The notes beneath the pieces were generated by a model that had not been told where the DNA came from, did not search any database, and saw only the letters and a list, made by a program, of their open reading frames with translations. Below, one piece after another: positions 42,645-51,572 of a DNA stretch of 64,000 nucleotides. The position numbers and the translations under genes were made by a program. This DNA comes from Hydrogenophaga sp. (lineage in GTDB: Bacteria; Pseudomonadota; Gammaproteobacteria; Burkholderiales; Burkholderiaceae_C), in assembly GCF_030373245.1 (NCBI RefSeq), contig NZ_JAUCZF010000001.1, positions 496,001-560,000 on the forward strand, in the 5' to 3' direction. Position 1 is the stretch's first letter, and the number at the start of each line of letters is the position of its first letter.

Positions 42645-44264
42645 TCAACCCACCACTTTGGTAGCGGCTGCGTTGAGTTTCGGCGGGTTCTCAAAGGTGT
42701 GGAACGGCGCTGGCGAGGGCACTTCCCACTCCAGACCTTCGGCACCTTCCCACGGGCTCTGAGGCGCTTTTTCACCCTTGCCACGCATGGCGGGAATGAT
42801 CACGGCGACAAAGAAATAGACCTGGGCAATGCCGAAGACGAAACTGCCCACCGACGCGATCGCATTGAAATCGGCGAACTGCATCGGGTAGTCGGCGTAG
42901 CGGCGGGGCATGCCGGCCAGACCCAGGAAGTGCATCGGGAAGAAGGTGATGTTGAACGAAATCATCGACACCCAGAAGTGGATTTTTCCGCGGGTCTCGC
43001 TGTACATCACACCGGTCCACTTGGGCAGCCAGTAATAGATGCCAGCGAACATGGCAAACAACGAGCCTGCCACCAGCACGTAGTGGAAGTGGGCCACCAC
43101 GTAGTAGGTGTCCTGCATCTGGATGTCGATCGGAGCCACCGCGAGGATCAGACCGGTGAAGCCGCCCAGCGTGAACACGAAGATGAAACCCACGGCCCAG
43201 AGCATGGGGGTCTCGAAAGTCATCGAGCCTTTCCACATGGTCGCGATCCAATTGAAAATCTTCACGCCCGTGGGCACCGCGATCAGCATGGTCGAGTACA
43301 TGAAGAACAGCTGACCGGTCACCGGCATGCCGGTGGTGAACATGTGGTGCGCCCACACGACAAAAGACAGGATGGCGATCGAACCGGTGGCGTAGACCAT
43401 GGAGGCGTAGCCGAAGAGCTTCTTGCGGGCAAACGCCGGGATCACCTGGCTCACGATGCCGAAGGCCGGCAGGATCATGATGTAGACCTCGGGGTGACCA
43501 AAGAACCAGAAGATGTGCTGGTACATCACCGGGTCGCCGCCGCCAGCGGGATTGAAGAAGCTGGTGCCAAAATGGCGATCGGTCAGCGTCATGGTGATGG
43601 CGCCGGCCAGCACCGGCATGACGGCGATCAGCAGGTAGGCGGTGATGAGCCAGGTCCAGCAGAACATCGGCATTTTCATCAGCGTCATGCCGGGGGCACG
43701 CATGTTCAGGATGGTCACGATGATGTTGATCGAGCCCATGATGGAACTCGCGCCCAGGATGTGAAGCGCGAAAATGGCCACGTCCATCGACGGACCCATT
43801 TGCAGCGTCAGCGGTGCATACAGCGTCCAGCCTGCAGCGGGTGCACCACCGGGCATGAAAAACGAGGACACCAGCATCAGCGCGGCGGGGATCATCAGCC
43901 AGAAGCTGAAGTTGTTCATGCGCGCAAACGCCATGTCGGACGCGCCGATCTGCAGCGGCACCATCCAGTTCGCGAAGCCCACGAAGGCCGGCATGATGGC
44001 GCCGAACACCATGATCAGGCCGTGCATCGTGGTCAGCTGGTTGAACAGCCCTGGGTTCACCAGTTGCAGGCCAGGCTGGAACAGCTCGGCACGGATGCCC
44101 AGCGCCAGCACACCGCCCACCATGAGCATGGTGAAGGCGAACAGCAGATACAGCGTACCGATATCTTTGTGGTTGGTCGCATAGACCCAGCGACGCCAGC
44201 CCGCGGGGGCATGGTGATCGTGGTCATGGCCGTGGGCGTCGTGGTGGTCGAGAACTGCACTCAT
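42645..44264 (-). CDS. ctaD: cytochrome c oxidase subunit I
   Basis: A 539-residue catalytic subunit with twelve helices. Heme a and a3/CuB ligands are in QLTTMHGLIMVFGAIMPAF, WFFGHPEVYIMILPAFG (with the cross-linked His-Tyr), VVWAHHMFTTGM and VAHFHYVLVAGSLFAMFAG. The N-terminus is His- and Asp-rich (LDHHDAHGHDHDHHAP), which might bind metal. It transfers electrons from CuA to oxygen and pumps protons. Next gene upstream is ctaC with a 44-nt gap. Confidence 0.98.
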   Translation of the reverse strand: MSAVLDHHDAHGHDHDHHAPAGWRRWVYATNHKDIGTLYLLFAFTMLMVGGVLALGIRAELFQPGLQLVNPGLFNQLTTMHGLIMVFGAIMPAFVGFANWMVPLQIGASDMAFARMNNFSFWLMIPAALMLVSSFFMPGGAPAAGWTLYAPLTLQMGPSMDVAIFALHILGASSIMGSINIIVTILNMRAPGMTLMKMPMFCWTWLITAYLLIAVMPVLAGAITMTLTDRHFGTSFFNPAGGGDPVMYQHIFWFFGHPEVYIMILPAFGIVSQVIPAFARKKLFGYASMVYATGSIAILSFVVWAHHMFTTGMPVTGQLFFMYSTMLIAVPTGVKIFNWIATMWKGSMTFETPMLWAVGFIFVFTLGGFTGLILAVAPIDIQMQDTYYVVAHFHYVLVAGSLFAMFAGIYYWLPKWTGVMYSETRGKIHFWVSMISFNITFFPMHFLGLAGMPRRYADYPMQFADFNAIASVGSFVFGIAQVYFFVAVIIPAMRGKGEKAPQSPWEGAEGLEWEVPSPAPFHTFENPPKLNAAATKVVG

Positions 44265-44308
44265 GATCGATTCCTTTGATGCTCAGTATGTGTTGTGCTG
44301 TCGACGGA

Positions 44309-45514
44309 TCACTGGCGAGCAGCCAGCACCTCGGCCGGTTGCACGAGCCGCTGGGTCTGGTTCGACCAGCTGTTCTTGGTGTAGGTCATCACGGCCGCCA
44401 GCTCGGTGTCGGACAGCTGTTTCCAGGCCGGCATGGCGCCGTTGTTTTGACCATTGAGCAATACGTTGATCATTGGGGACTTGTCCATATTGACCACCAG
44501 GGCCGAGCCGTCCAGCGCCTTGATTGGGCCGGCGCCTTTGCCTTGTGCACCGTGGCAGGCCAGGCAGTTGGCGGCATACACCGACTCGCCACGCTGCACC
44601 AGGTCGGCCAGGTTCCAGACCTTGGTCGGGTCGTCCGCGGCAGCGGCCATGGCTTTCTTCTGGGCGTCGACCCAGGCGGTGTATTCCTCCGCCGTCACCA
44701 CTTTGACGTGGATGGGCATGTAGGCATGCTCCTTGCCGCACAGCTCGGCGCACTGACCATAGTAGTCGCCGGTCTTTTCGGCGCGGAACCAAGTGTCGCG
44801 CACAAAGCCGGGGATCGCGTCTTGCTTGACGCCAAAGGCTGGCACCATCCAAGCGTGGATCACATCGTTGGCGGTGGTGATGATGCGAACCTTCTTGTCC
44901 ACGGGCACCACCATCGGATTGTCCACCTTGAGCAGGTAGTCGTCGGTAGGCGGTGGCTTGCCGCTGCTCGACATCAGGCGGTGGCTGTTGTCCAGGGTGG
45001 AGAGAAAACCAATGCCCTCGCCTTCGCCCTTGATGTAGTCGTAACCCCACTTCCACTGCATGCCCGTGGCCTTGATGGTCAGGTCGCTGTTGGTGGTGTC
45101 CTTCTGGGCTACAAGCACCTTGGTCGCGGGCAACGCCATGCCGATGACGATCAACAGCGGCACGATGGTCCAGCCCAGCTCGACCCAGATCGGCTCGGCC
45201 AGCACTTGAGACTTGTGACCTACCGACTTGCGGTGTTTCAGGATGGAATAAAACATCACGCCGAAAACGACCACAAAGATCACAGCGCAAATGACCATCA
45301 TGAACCAGTGCAGCCAGTGCTGTTCTTCGGCGATCTTGGTCACCGCTGGAGCAAAGTTGAGCTGGTTGACGGCCGGACCGCCTGGCAGGTCATTGACCTT
45401 CTGCGCCAGGGCAGTGCCCCAGGCGCCAAGTGTGGCCGCCAGCGCGATGCCTGCCGAGCGCCAAGTCGCGCCTTGATTCCCTGGGTTCACCACCGTCTTC
45501 ATGGTCTTGCTCAC
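44309..45514 (-). CDS. ctaC: cytochrome c oxidase subunit II with fused cytochrome c domain
   Basis: A 401-residue subunit with signal/anchor helices (about residues 15-38 and 70-110), a periplasmic CuA cupredoxin domain (ligands in YGQCAELCGKEHAYMPIHV and the earlier His in IHAWMVPAFG) and a C-terminal heme c domain (ANCLACHGAQGKGAGP; axial Met in NNGAMPAWKQL). This is caa3-type subunit II. The GTG at 45514 has GAGGCGG 5 nt upstream; an ATG at 45502 is possible. An FNR/ANR box lies at 45537-45550 in front of it. Confidence 0.96.
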   Translation of the reverse strand: MSKTMKTVVNPGNQGATWRSAGIALAATLGAWGTALAQKVNDLPGGPAVNQLNFAPAVTKIAEEQHWLHWFMMVICAVIFVVVFGVMFYSILKHRKSVGHKSQVLAEPIWVELGWTIVPLLIVIGMALPATKVLVAQKDTTNSDLTIKATGMQWKWGYDYIKGEGEGIGFLSTLDNSHRLMSSSGKPPPTDDYLLKVDNPMVVPVDKKVRIITTANDVIHAWMVPAFGVKQDAIPGFVRDTWFRAEKTGDYYGQCAELCGKEHAYMPIHVKVVTAEEYTAWVDAQKKAMAAAADDPTKVWNLADLVQRGESVYAANCLACHGAQGKGAGPIKALDGSALVVNMDKSPMINVLLNGQNNGAMPAWKQLSDTELAAVMTYTKNSWSNQTQRLVQPAEVLAARQ

Positions 45515-45536
45515 GTTTTCCGCCTCAATATAAGTA

Positions 45537-45550
45537 TTGATTTATATCAA
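45537..45550 (-). promoter_or_regulatory. FNR/ANR box before ctaC
   Basis: TTGAT-TTAT-ATCAA, a perfect match to the FNR/ANR consensus TTGAT-N4-ATCAA. It lies 23 nt upstream of the ctaC start, a position close to the likely promoter and transcript start, which favours repression when oxygen is low. Confidence 0.7.
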
Positions 45551-45620
45551 CACCGATTAGAACAAATTTTTCTGCCCTCGCCCAGCCAAACCCGCCAGCG
45601 CCGAACGCGTTTCCCCAACC

Positions 45621-46103
45621 TCACCCCATTCTCAACGCCTGCCGGATCTCCCTCGCCAGCACAGGGCGCAGGTCAGACCGCAAGTAGCGACCGACCCGCA
45701 CCGAGCGACCTCCAGCGTGCAGTTCCACCAGGCCGTGCCCGGTGCATGGCTCGACGCGAACCCAGTCACGCGCGAACTCACAACGCTCGGTGCGCCCGGC
45801 AGTCTCCAGTTCCACGACCAGCCGGCCTCCGTGAACGCTGATGCGCTCTCCGTCGGCCGCGTGGCGCGCGTAAACCAGAAACGCAGTGGCAAGTGCCATC
45901 AGCTCCAGCGCCGCAAAGGGCAGCACCAACACCGCCCCCTGAAACCAGAAGAACAGTGCCACCGACAGCGACAAGGTGCTCAGCAACCCGAAGGTCAAGC
46001 CCAGCTGGGCTGGGCTGACTGAACAGTTGCGTCTCAGGATCCAGTGCAAGCCGTCTGCAGATGCTGTTGCCAATCGGAACGAATTGCTGGCTTGAACCAC
46101 CAC
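45621..46103 (-). CDS. DUF2244 domain membrane protein
   Basis: A 160-residue protein with two membrane helices (about residues 35-75) and a DUF2244 core with W-x3-RRNCS near the N-terminus and RISVHGGRLVVELETAGRTERCEFARDWVRVE. It is often found near cytochrome oxidase genes. No role is known. The start is a GTG, with another GTG one codon later, so the exact start is uncertain. Confidence 0.8.
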   Translation of the reverse strand: MVVQASNSFRLATASADGLHWILRRNCSVSPAQLGLTFGLLSTLSLSVALFFWFQGAVLVLPFAALELMALATAFLVYARHAADGERISVHGGRLVVELETAGRTERCEFARDWVRVEPCTGHGLVELHAGGRSVRVGRYLRSDLRPVLAREIRQALRMG

Positions 46104-46269
46104 CGACTCCAGTCAAGGCGCCTCGCACCTGAATGGGCGGACGGCGTTGATCAGGGAAGATGCCCCATCTGCGTTGATTTCCGACAATTGTAGCGAGCGT
46201 CATCGACCAGCCGGACCGCAAAGGCTCCACTCCCGAGTAGGACAAGGTGAGATGTCGCAAAACGCCCGC

Positions 46270-47184
46270 TCAGCGCCGGCCCGATCGCAACATCGCGCGC
46301 ATCTCTTCCATCGTCACCGCCGCTTCACCCGCCGGGCCTCTGGACGGTTTGGGAGCAGCCTTGAAGGCATGACCGTAGATCAGTTCCACCGTCAGCACCA
46401 GCCGGCCATCGGCATCGCGCGGCAAACCGGTTTCGAGGGCAATCACCAGCGCCTGGCGCCAGCAGCGCGGCCTCAGGCCCGGATGGCGGGCGGCATGCAG
46501 GTTGCGCCCGAGCTCGCGCAGATCGTCCAGCACCGCCTGGCCCGTGCTGTAGGTGAGCGTCAGCCGCTCCATATCCATCACTGGCTCGGCAAACCCGCTG
46601 TGCACCAGCATGTCGCCCCAGTCGTGCATGTCGGTGAACGGGTGGTGGGGCATCGGCCAACCCTGCTGGCTGAACACCGTTCTCAACTCGCGCAAGGTGT
46701 CAGGCCCTAAGCACGAGAACATCAGAAATCCGTCGGTCCGGATGTGACTGTTCCATTGACGCAACAGCCGCTGGGGGTGCGGCTCAAGGTGCAAAACCAT
46801 ATTGGCCCACAACATGTCGACCCGGGTCTCTGCTTTGGCGAGTGCCGGCGCCCGGCGCCGACCCCACTCCAGCGGGTTCCATGAGCGGCGCCCCCCCGTC
46901 TGCAAGGCTTTCAGAGCAGCCGGCGCGGCGTCCGCCGCGATCCAACAGGCAGCGCCGGGATACAAATCAAGCAGGCGCTGATGCGCCTCGATACCGCCCA
47001 GCAGCGGCTCCCAGTGCAACCAGCTTTCAGGTGACTGGCGGAACCACTGCAGCCGATCGGCCATGCGTGAGGCCACCTCTTCATGCAACCAGGGACTTCG
47101 CGTGCGCGGCAAGCAGCGCCATCGGCGCGCGGCCAATACGTCGAGATCCGGGACTGGCGGTTCGATTTCGGTGGGCGAGGGCAA
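46270..47184 (-). CDS. class I SAM methyltransferase, BioC-like
   Basis: A 304-residue protein. Its N-terminal RSPWLHEEVASRMADRLQWFRQ and the later VDMLWANMVLHLEPHPQRLLRQWNSHIRTDGFLMFSCLGPDTLRELR follow the BioC pattern of malonyl-ACP O-methyltransferases. The SAM motif I region (about residues 68-90, LLDLYPGAACWIAADAAP) is degenerate, with no clear GxGxG, so the methyl-donor site needs care. The start is a TTG at 47184; no better start is seen. It diverges from comF. Confidence 0.72.
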   Translation of the reverse strand: MPSPTEIEPPVPDLDVLAARRWRCLPRTRSPWLHEEVASRMADRLQWFRQSPESWLHWEPLLGGIEAHQRLLDLYPGAACWIAADAAPAALKALQTGGRRSWNPLEWGRRRAPALAKAETRVDMLWANMVLHLEPHPQRLLRQWNSHIRTDGFLMFSCLGPDTLRELRTVFSQQGWPMPHHPFTDMHDWGDMLVHSGFAEPVMDMERLTLTYSTGQAVLDDLRELGRNLHAARHPGLRPRCWRQALVIALETGLPRDADGRLVLTVELIYGHAFKAAPKPSRGPAGEAAVTMEEMRAMLRSGRR

Positions 47185-47259
47185 GCGGACTATCCGGATG
47201 GGGTATGAGATGGGGCGTGCAACACGCTTGAGAGCGAGCTGACCGCTATTGTTGGTCCG

Positions 47260-47979
47260 ATGTTAAAGACCTTGTGGCAAGCGGCAGGCATGGGACCAGG
47301 GATTTGTCAGGTGTGTGGCCGCTGGCCGGCGCAGCCCATTTGCGATGGCTGCGTGCGCCGGTTCGGCACGCCGCGCATGCGCTGCATCACCTGCGCCGCC
47401 CCGCTGAGCCGGACCGAGACGCTTTGCGGCGCCTGCCAGACGCGCGACCCATCGCTCGCGCTGTGTCGCTGCGTGGCGGCAATGGATTACGCGTACCCGT
47501 GGGACAACCTGATCGCTCGCTTCAAGTTTCGCGACGGGCCCGGCTGGGCCAGACCCCTGGCTCAACTGATGTCGCAGGCATCGGACACGCCGGCCTTGTT
47601 GCGCTCCAGCGACTGGCTGGTGCCAGTGCCCTTGAGCCCCGGTCGACTCGCCAGCCGCGGCTACAACCAGGCCTGGGAACTGGTCAAGGCCTTGCGAGCC
47701 CTGCAGCCTGATTCGCCACCTGGATTGGCCAATGCACTGGTGCGACTCGGTGACGCACCAGACCAACACAGCCTGCCGCGCGAGCAGCGGCTGCGCAACC
47801 TGCGCGGCGCGTTCGCGGCACATCCCGACCATGTCGCCCGCCTGCTTGGCCGCAAAGTGCTGCTGGTCGATGACGTGAGCACCACCGGCGCCACGCTGCG
47901 CAGCGCCGCCTTTGCCTTGCGCCAGGCCGGCGCCGCACAGGTCCAGGCCCTGGTGATCGCGCGCACCCTGCCCCATTGA
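47260..47979 (+). CDS. ComF-family phosphoribosyltransferase-like protein
   Basis: A 239-residue ComF/GntX-type protein with N-terminal zinc-binding Cys pairs (CQVCGRW, CDGCVRR, CITCAAP, CGACQTR) and a C-terminal phosphoribosyltransferase domain with the PRPP loop VLLVDDVSTTGATLRSAAFAL. ComF proteins take part in DNA uptake during competence in many bacteria, while in others (GntX) they support growth on gluconate. It diverges from the methyltransferase gene and is followed by trmL after 170 nt. Confidence 0.9.
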   Translation: MLKTLWQAAGMGPGICQVCGRWPAQPICDGCVRRFGTPRMRCITCAAPLSRTETLCGACQTRDPSLALCRCVAAMDYAYPWDNLIARFKFRDGPGWARPLAQLMSQASDTPALLRSSDWLVPVPLSPGRLASRGYNQAWELVKALRALQPDSPPGLANALVRLGDAPDQHSLPREQRLRNLRGAFAAHPDHVARLLGRKVLLVDDVSTTGATLRSAAFALRQAGAAQVQALVIARTLPH

Positions 47980-48149
47980 CACCAGGACGCCCCGCGCAGG
48001 GTCGAACCGACACCCTGTCAGATCTGACGCCACAAGGGCCGCCTGGGCCATACATCCGGCGGTATCATTCTTTTCACAGGGAGAGCCAAGAAGTTCCGAT
48101 GACGGATCCGCGCTGACCACGGGCCACCGGCCCGCCACCGCCCTGCCCG

Positions 48150-48623
48150 ATGTTCCACATCGTCCTTGTTGCACCCGAGATCCCGCCCAATACGGGCAAT
48201 GTGATCCGCTTGTGCGCCAACATTGGCTGCACGCTGCACCTCGTGGAGCCGCTGGGCTTCTCGATGGACGACAAACAGATGCGCCGCGCAGGCCTCGACT
48301 ACCACGAGTACGCCGAGATCAGGCGGCACAGCAGCTGGGATGCGCTGCTCGCGACCGAACAGCCCGATCCGCAGCGGCGCTTTGCGCTCACCACCCGCGG
48401 CAGCCAAAACCTCTTTGACATCCGCTTCCAGGCAGGTGACTGGCTGGTCTTCGGATCCGAAACCCAGGGCCTGCCCGACTCGGTGCGTGAGCAGTTCCCT
48501 GCCGAACAGCGCCTGCGCCTGCCCATGCGCGCGGGACAGCGCAGCCTCAACCTGTCCAATGCCGTGGCGGTCACGGCATTTGAAGCGTGGCGCCAACAAC
48601 GCTTCCAAGAGGGTAAAGCGTGA
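48150..48623 (+). CDS. trmL: tRNA (cytidine(34)-2'-O)-methyltransferase
   Basis: A 157-residue SPOUT methyltransferase that 2'-O-methylates the wobble base of tRNA-Leu isoacceptors. Trefoil-knot motifs are EIPPNTGNVIRLCANIG near residue 10, LVFGSETQGLPDSV near residue 98 and RAGQRSLNLSNAVAVTAFEAW near residue 125. The length and order fit TrmL (E. coli 157). One of its substrates, tRNA-Leu with a 34-position cytidine (CAA), is encoded in this window. Confidence 0.95.
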   Translation: MFHIVLVAPEIPPNTGNVIRLCANIGCTLHLVEPLGFSMDDKQMRRAGLDYHEYAEIRRHSSWDALLATEQPDPQRRFALTTRGSQNLFDIRFQAGDWLVFGSETQGLPDSVREQFPAEQRLRLPMRAGQRSLNLSNAVAVTAFEAWRQQRFQEGKA

Positions 48624-48771
48624 GAAAACACACTGTTGCACTGGGGAGCTCGCCCAACCATCCGAACACATCCGGCCCGAAAATACGAGTTGAATTCACG
48701 GCGTGCCGTCCGTCACAACCCACGGACGATACCCACCCAACAGCGGTTTACCCAGCCGCGCGGAGACTGTC

Positions 48772-49095
48772 TTGATCGCTACCCTTGCCCGAATGCTCGG
48801 CATTCAGCCCAACGCCCAGCCACCATTGCGCAGTGCGCCCAGCCTGAAGAACTTGCTTGCAATCCGGCAAGCCATGTTGACTTGCATCAGCGACTGCGAC
48901 ACCACCGCCTCCTCACGCCTTCGCCACAAGATCGACCACACCCAGACGCCGCAAGAACTCTGGATGCTGCGCAACGATGCTTACCAGCTGATCTCCCAGC
49001 GACACAACCAGACCGTTGCGGCCGAGCGCATCAACGCGCTTATTGAGCACTTCGAAGGCTGGGTCGATCCGAAACAGCTGGTGCGCATCGGCTAA
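48772..49095 (+). CDS. conserved hypothetical protein
   Basis: A 107-residue soluble, mostly helical protein that I do not recognise. The start is a TTG at 48772 with GGAGA 7 nt upstream; the ATG at 48793 is an alternative. The C-terminal half has a compact helical pattern: LRHKIDHTQTPQELWMLRNDAYQLISQ, then a second helix and FEGWVDPKQLVRIG. Two Cys occur in TCISDCD. The gene is 148 nt after trmL on the same strand. It may be a lineage-specific regulator or adaptor, but no function is supported. Confidence 0.65.
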   Translation: MIATLARMLGIQPNAQPPLRSAPSLKNLLAIRQAMLTCISDCDTTASSRLRHKIDHTQTPQELWMLRNDAYQLISQRHNQTVAAERINALIEHFEGWVDPKQLVRIG

Positions 49096-49108
49096 TGCGC
49101 GGACCCGC

Positions 49109-49564
49109 TCAGGGGTAACGACGCACCAGCGACTCGGCCACGCAAACCGGCTTGTCCACGCCTTCACGCTCCACCGCCACGCCCCACGTCATCTGAATCC
49201 CGTCGCCCTCAATGGGCTGAGCCGTCAACAGCGTCATGCGCGCGCGCAAGCGGCTGCCCACCGGCACCGGGGCGGTGAACCGCACCTTGTTGAGCCCGTA
49301 GTTCACGCCCAAGGCGGACTGACGCACCGTCAGCGCCGATTCAAAAAACACAGGCAAGAGCGAGAGCGTCAGAAAGCCGTGCGCGATCGGCGCGCCGAAA
49401 GGTCCTTGCTGCGCCCGCGCCACGTCCACATGGATCCACTGGTGATCACCTGTGGCCTGGGCAAACTGGTTGACCTGCTCCTGAGTGATCGTGACCCAGT
49501 CGCTCACCGCCACTTCCTGACCGACACACGCGGCCAGATCGGCCAGGGTTTCAAAGGTTTTCAT
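49109..49564 (-). CDS. MaoC-family dehydratase (hot-dog fold)
   Basis: A 151-residue MaoC-type (R)-specific enoyl-CoA hydratase-like protein. The catalytic Asp/His motif is ATGDHQWIHVDVARAQQGPFGAPIAHGFLTLSLLP, with D and H in the hydratase-2 arrangement. It could supply (R)-3-hydroxyacyl-CoA for polyhydroxyalkanoate synthesis or act on other enoyl-CoAs. It converges with the preceding hypothetical gene. No partner gene is adjacent. Confidence 0.88.
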   Translation of the reverse strand: MKTFETLADLAACVGQEVAVSDWVTITQEQVNQFAQATGDHQWIHVDVARAQQGPFGAPIAHGFLTLSLLPVFFESALTVRQSALGVNYGLNKVRFTAPVPVGSRLRARMTLLTAQPIEGDGIQMTWGVAVEREGVDKPVCVAESLVRRYP

Positions 49565-49645
49565 GGGCCCAACTCTAGTGGCGGTTGGAGCACCGGCCTG
49601 TCTGGGTCGGGACAGCGACCCGCGAAGCGGTGGACCATGAGGGCC

Positions 49646-50263
49646 CTATGTGTCCAGCCACTCTCGAATGCCCTGCCACTGCAGCAAATCCTTCTCGACC
49701 CGGCTCGGCGCCACATCGAACAAGGTGAGCCCACGTGCGGCGAGATGGATGTAGTTTTGCGTGTCTCTCAGGTAGCCCAGCACGGGCAGGCCCAGGCTGT
49801 CCACAAACTCGTGCAGCTTGTCGGCCGCGATGGTGCGCGCATCGACCCGCATGCCCACGATACCGACCTTCAGCTTGTCGGCATGTCGTGATTCAGCCAA
49901 CTCGTCCAGAAAGGCGCGCGTGGCGTAGATGTCAAAGATGCTGGGCTGCAGCGGCACCAGGATCTTGTCGGCCAGCTTGAGCACGTCCTTGAAGCGCCAA
50001 CCGTGCAGGCCAGCCGGGGTATCCAGCACCACATGGGTGGTATCTCTGGGCGGGCGGGCAATCAGATCGGCCGAAACCGCCCAGGTGTTGATCGATCGCG
50101 CCTGCGGCGGACGCAGCTTGAGCCACAGGGCCGAGGACTGCTGCCGGTCGGCATCGCCCAGCATCACCGCGTGACCCTGGCTGGCAAAGTAACCCGCCAC
50201 GTTGGTCGACAGCGTGGACTTGCCCACGCCTCCCTTGGGATTGGCCACCACCACCACCGGCAT
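49646..50263 (-). CDS. ParA-family ATPase, orphan
   Basis: A 205-residue ParA/MinD-type ATPase with a deviant Walker A KGGVGKSTLS near residue 10, a switch region VVLDTPAG near residue 78, and a Pro-rich PLQPSIFDI segment. GGAG precedes the ATG. No parB or centromere-like repeats are nearby, so it is an orphan of the type that positions protein cargo rather than chromosomes. It stands beside a MaoC gene and a TauE-like gene. Confidence 0.87.
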   Translation of the reverse strand: MPVVVVANPKGGVGKSTLSTNVAGYFASQGHAVMLGDADRQQSSALWLKLRPPQARSINTWAVSADLIARPPRDTTHVVLDTPAGLHGWRFKDVLKLADKILVPLQPSIFDIYATRAFLDELAESRHADKLKVGIVGMRVDARTIAADKLHEFVDSLGLPVLGYLRDTQNYIHLAARGLTLFDVAPSRVEKDLLQWQGIREWLDT

Positions 50264-50313
50264 ATCAAGCTCCTCGGAAACTGGGAATGAAGCGTGATGT
50301 TACGCCTTGTGCC

Positions 50314-51063
50314 TCAGCGAAACGCGTCCCAGATCAGCTTGAGGCCGGTGAGGAACATGCCCAGGTACAGCAGCCGGTAGAACAGGCGGGGCTGGATTCG
50401 GTGAGCGATCCGCACCCCCAGCCACACACCCAGTGGCGCCAGCGGCAGCAAAACCAGCGAAGTCAGCATATTCTGCATGTCGAGCAAACCCAGCCAGGCA
50501 TAGGGAATCCACTTGGCCAGGTTGATGAAGAAGTAGAAGAAGGCCATGGTGCCGGTGAACAGCAGCGGCGAGAGCTTGAGCGGAATCACGTAGGCATTGA
50601 GCGGCGGTCCGCCAGCGTGGGCGATGAAGCTGGTGAAGCCCGAGGTGACGCTCAGCAGGCGGCCAAGCCATTTCGGAGGCGGCGGCGCATCCGACTGAGG
50701 CGGAAACAGAAGACGCTGCGCCAGAAAGAGCAGCGTGAACACGCCCACGATGCCTGCCACCCAACTCGGCTCCAGCAACTTGAACAGTCCAGCACCGATC
50801 ACGATGCCGACCAGGCCGTAAGGCAACAGGAACTTCAGCAACTCACGGTCCACGTTGTTGCGGAAAGCTGCCATGCCAAGCAGATCCATGAGCAACAGCA
50901 CCGGCATCAGGATCGCCGCCGCCTGCGGCACCGTGACCGCAATGGCCATCATGGGCACGGCGAGCGAGCCAAAACCCGCGCCAAAGCCGCTCTTGCTGAT
51001 GCCCAGCAGCAGCACCGCAGGGACTGCCACGGCGTAGAAAAACGGATCGGTGTTGATCAGCAT
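50314..51063 (-). CDS. TauE/SafE-family sulfite or organosulfonate exporter
   Basis: A 249-residue membrane protein with about seven or eight helices and the TauE/SafE half-motif repeats (GISKSGFGAGFGSLAVPMMA near residue 19 and SVTSGFTSFIAHAGGPPLNAYVIPLKL near residue 130). The family exports sulfite, sulfoacetate or similar anions. I chose the ATG at 51063; the frame extends to 51144 but overlaps the divergent DUF1841 gene. Confidence 0.85.
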   Translation of the reverse strand: MLINTDPFFYAVAVPAVLLLGISKSGFGAGFGSLAVPMMAIAVTVPQAAAILMPVLLLMDLLGMAAFRNNVDRELLKFLLPYGLVGIVIGAGLFKLLEPSWVAGIVGVFTLLFLAQRLLFPPQSDAPPPPKWLGRLLSVTSGFTSFIAHAGGPPLNAYVIPLKLSPLLFTGTMAFFYFFINLAKWIPYAWLGLLDMQNMLTSLVLLPLAPLGVWLGVRIAHRIQPRLFYRLLYLGMFLTGLKLIWDAFR

Positions 51064-51136
51064 CGTGGCGCGAGCATAGCGGGCCAGGCGCGTCGCGTAG
51101 CCCACCGGGTACGCCCCATGGACCACAATACTGGCC

Positions 51137-51571
51137 ATGTTCAATCCGTCCCAGGCCGACGTCCGGCGTTTCTTCTGCGGCGTTTACCGCAAGCAAATCG
51201 GCGCCGAGCCCATGCAGGCCATCGAAACCCTGGCAGGCCAATGGATCGCCGAACACCCTGCCTACCACCCCGAACTGGCCGACGAGGCCTCTGCTCTCGA
51301 GCGCGTGGGCGAGGCCCAGACCGCCTCCGACAACCCGTTCCTGCATCTGTCCATGCACTTGTCGATCAGCGAGCAATGCAGCATCGATCAGCCGCCCGGC
51401 ATCCGCCAGGCGGTGGAGCTGCTGGCGGCGCGGCGCGGCGATCTGCACGCCGCCCACCACGAGGTGATGGAGTGCCTGGGCCGCATGCTGTGGGAAAGCC
51501 AGCGCGCAGGTCGCCCCCCGGACGGCGAGTCCTACATCGAACAGGTGCGCCAGCGCGCCACCAAAGACTAA
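51137..51571 (+). CDS. DUF1841 family protein
   Basis: A 144-residue soluble helical DUF1841 protein: MFNPSQADVRRFFCGVYRK at the start, NPFLHLSMHLSISEQCSID and HHEVMECLGRMLWESQR in the middle and end. No function is known. It is followed at once by copy E of the structured repeat. Confidence 0.85.
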   Translation: MFNPSQADVRRFFCGVYRKQIGAEPMQAIETLAGQWIAEHPAYHPELADEASALERVGEAQTASDNPFLHLSMHLSISEQCSIDQPPGIRQAVELLAARRGDLHAAHHEVMECLGRMLWESQRAGRPPDGESYIEQVRQRATKD

Positions 51572-51572
51572 C

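Noticed and set aside
42420..44279. Open frame of 619 codons on the plus strand opposite ctaD
   Set aside because: Composition is His/Arg/Gly-rich with no domain I recognise, and it is exactly antisense to the conserved ctaD gene; long open frames opposite GC-rich genes are common.
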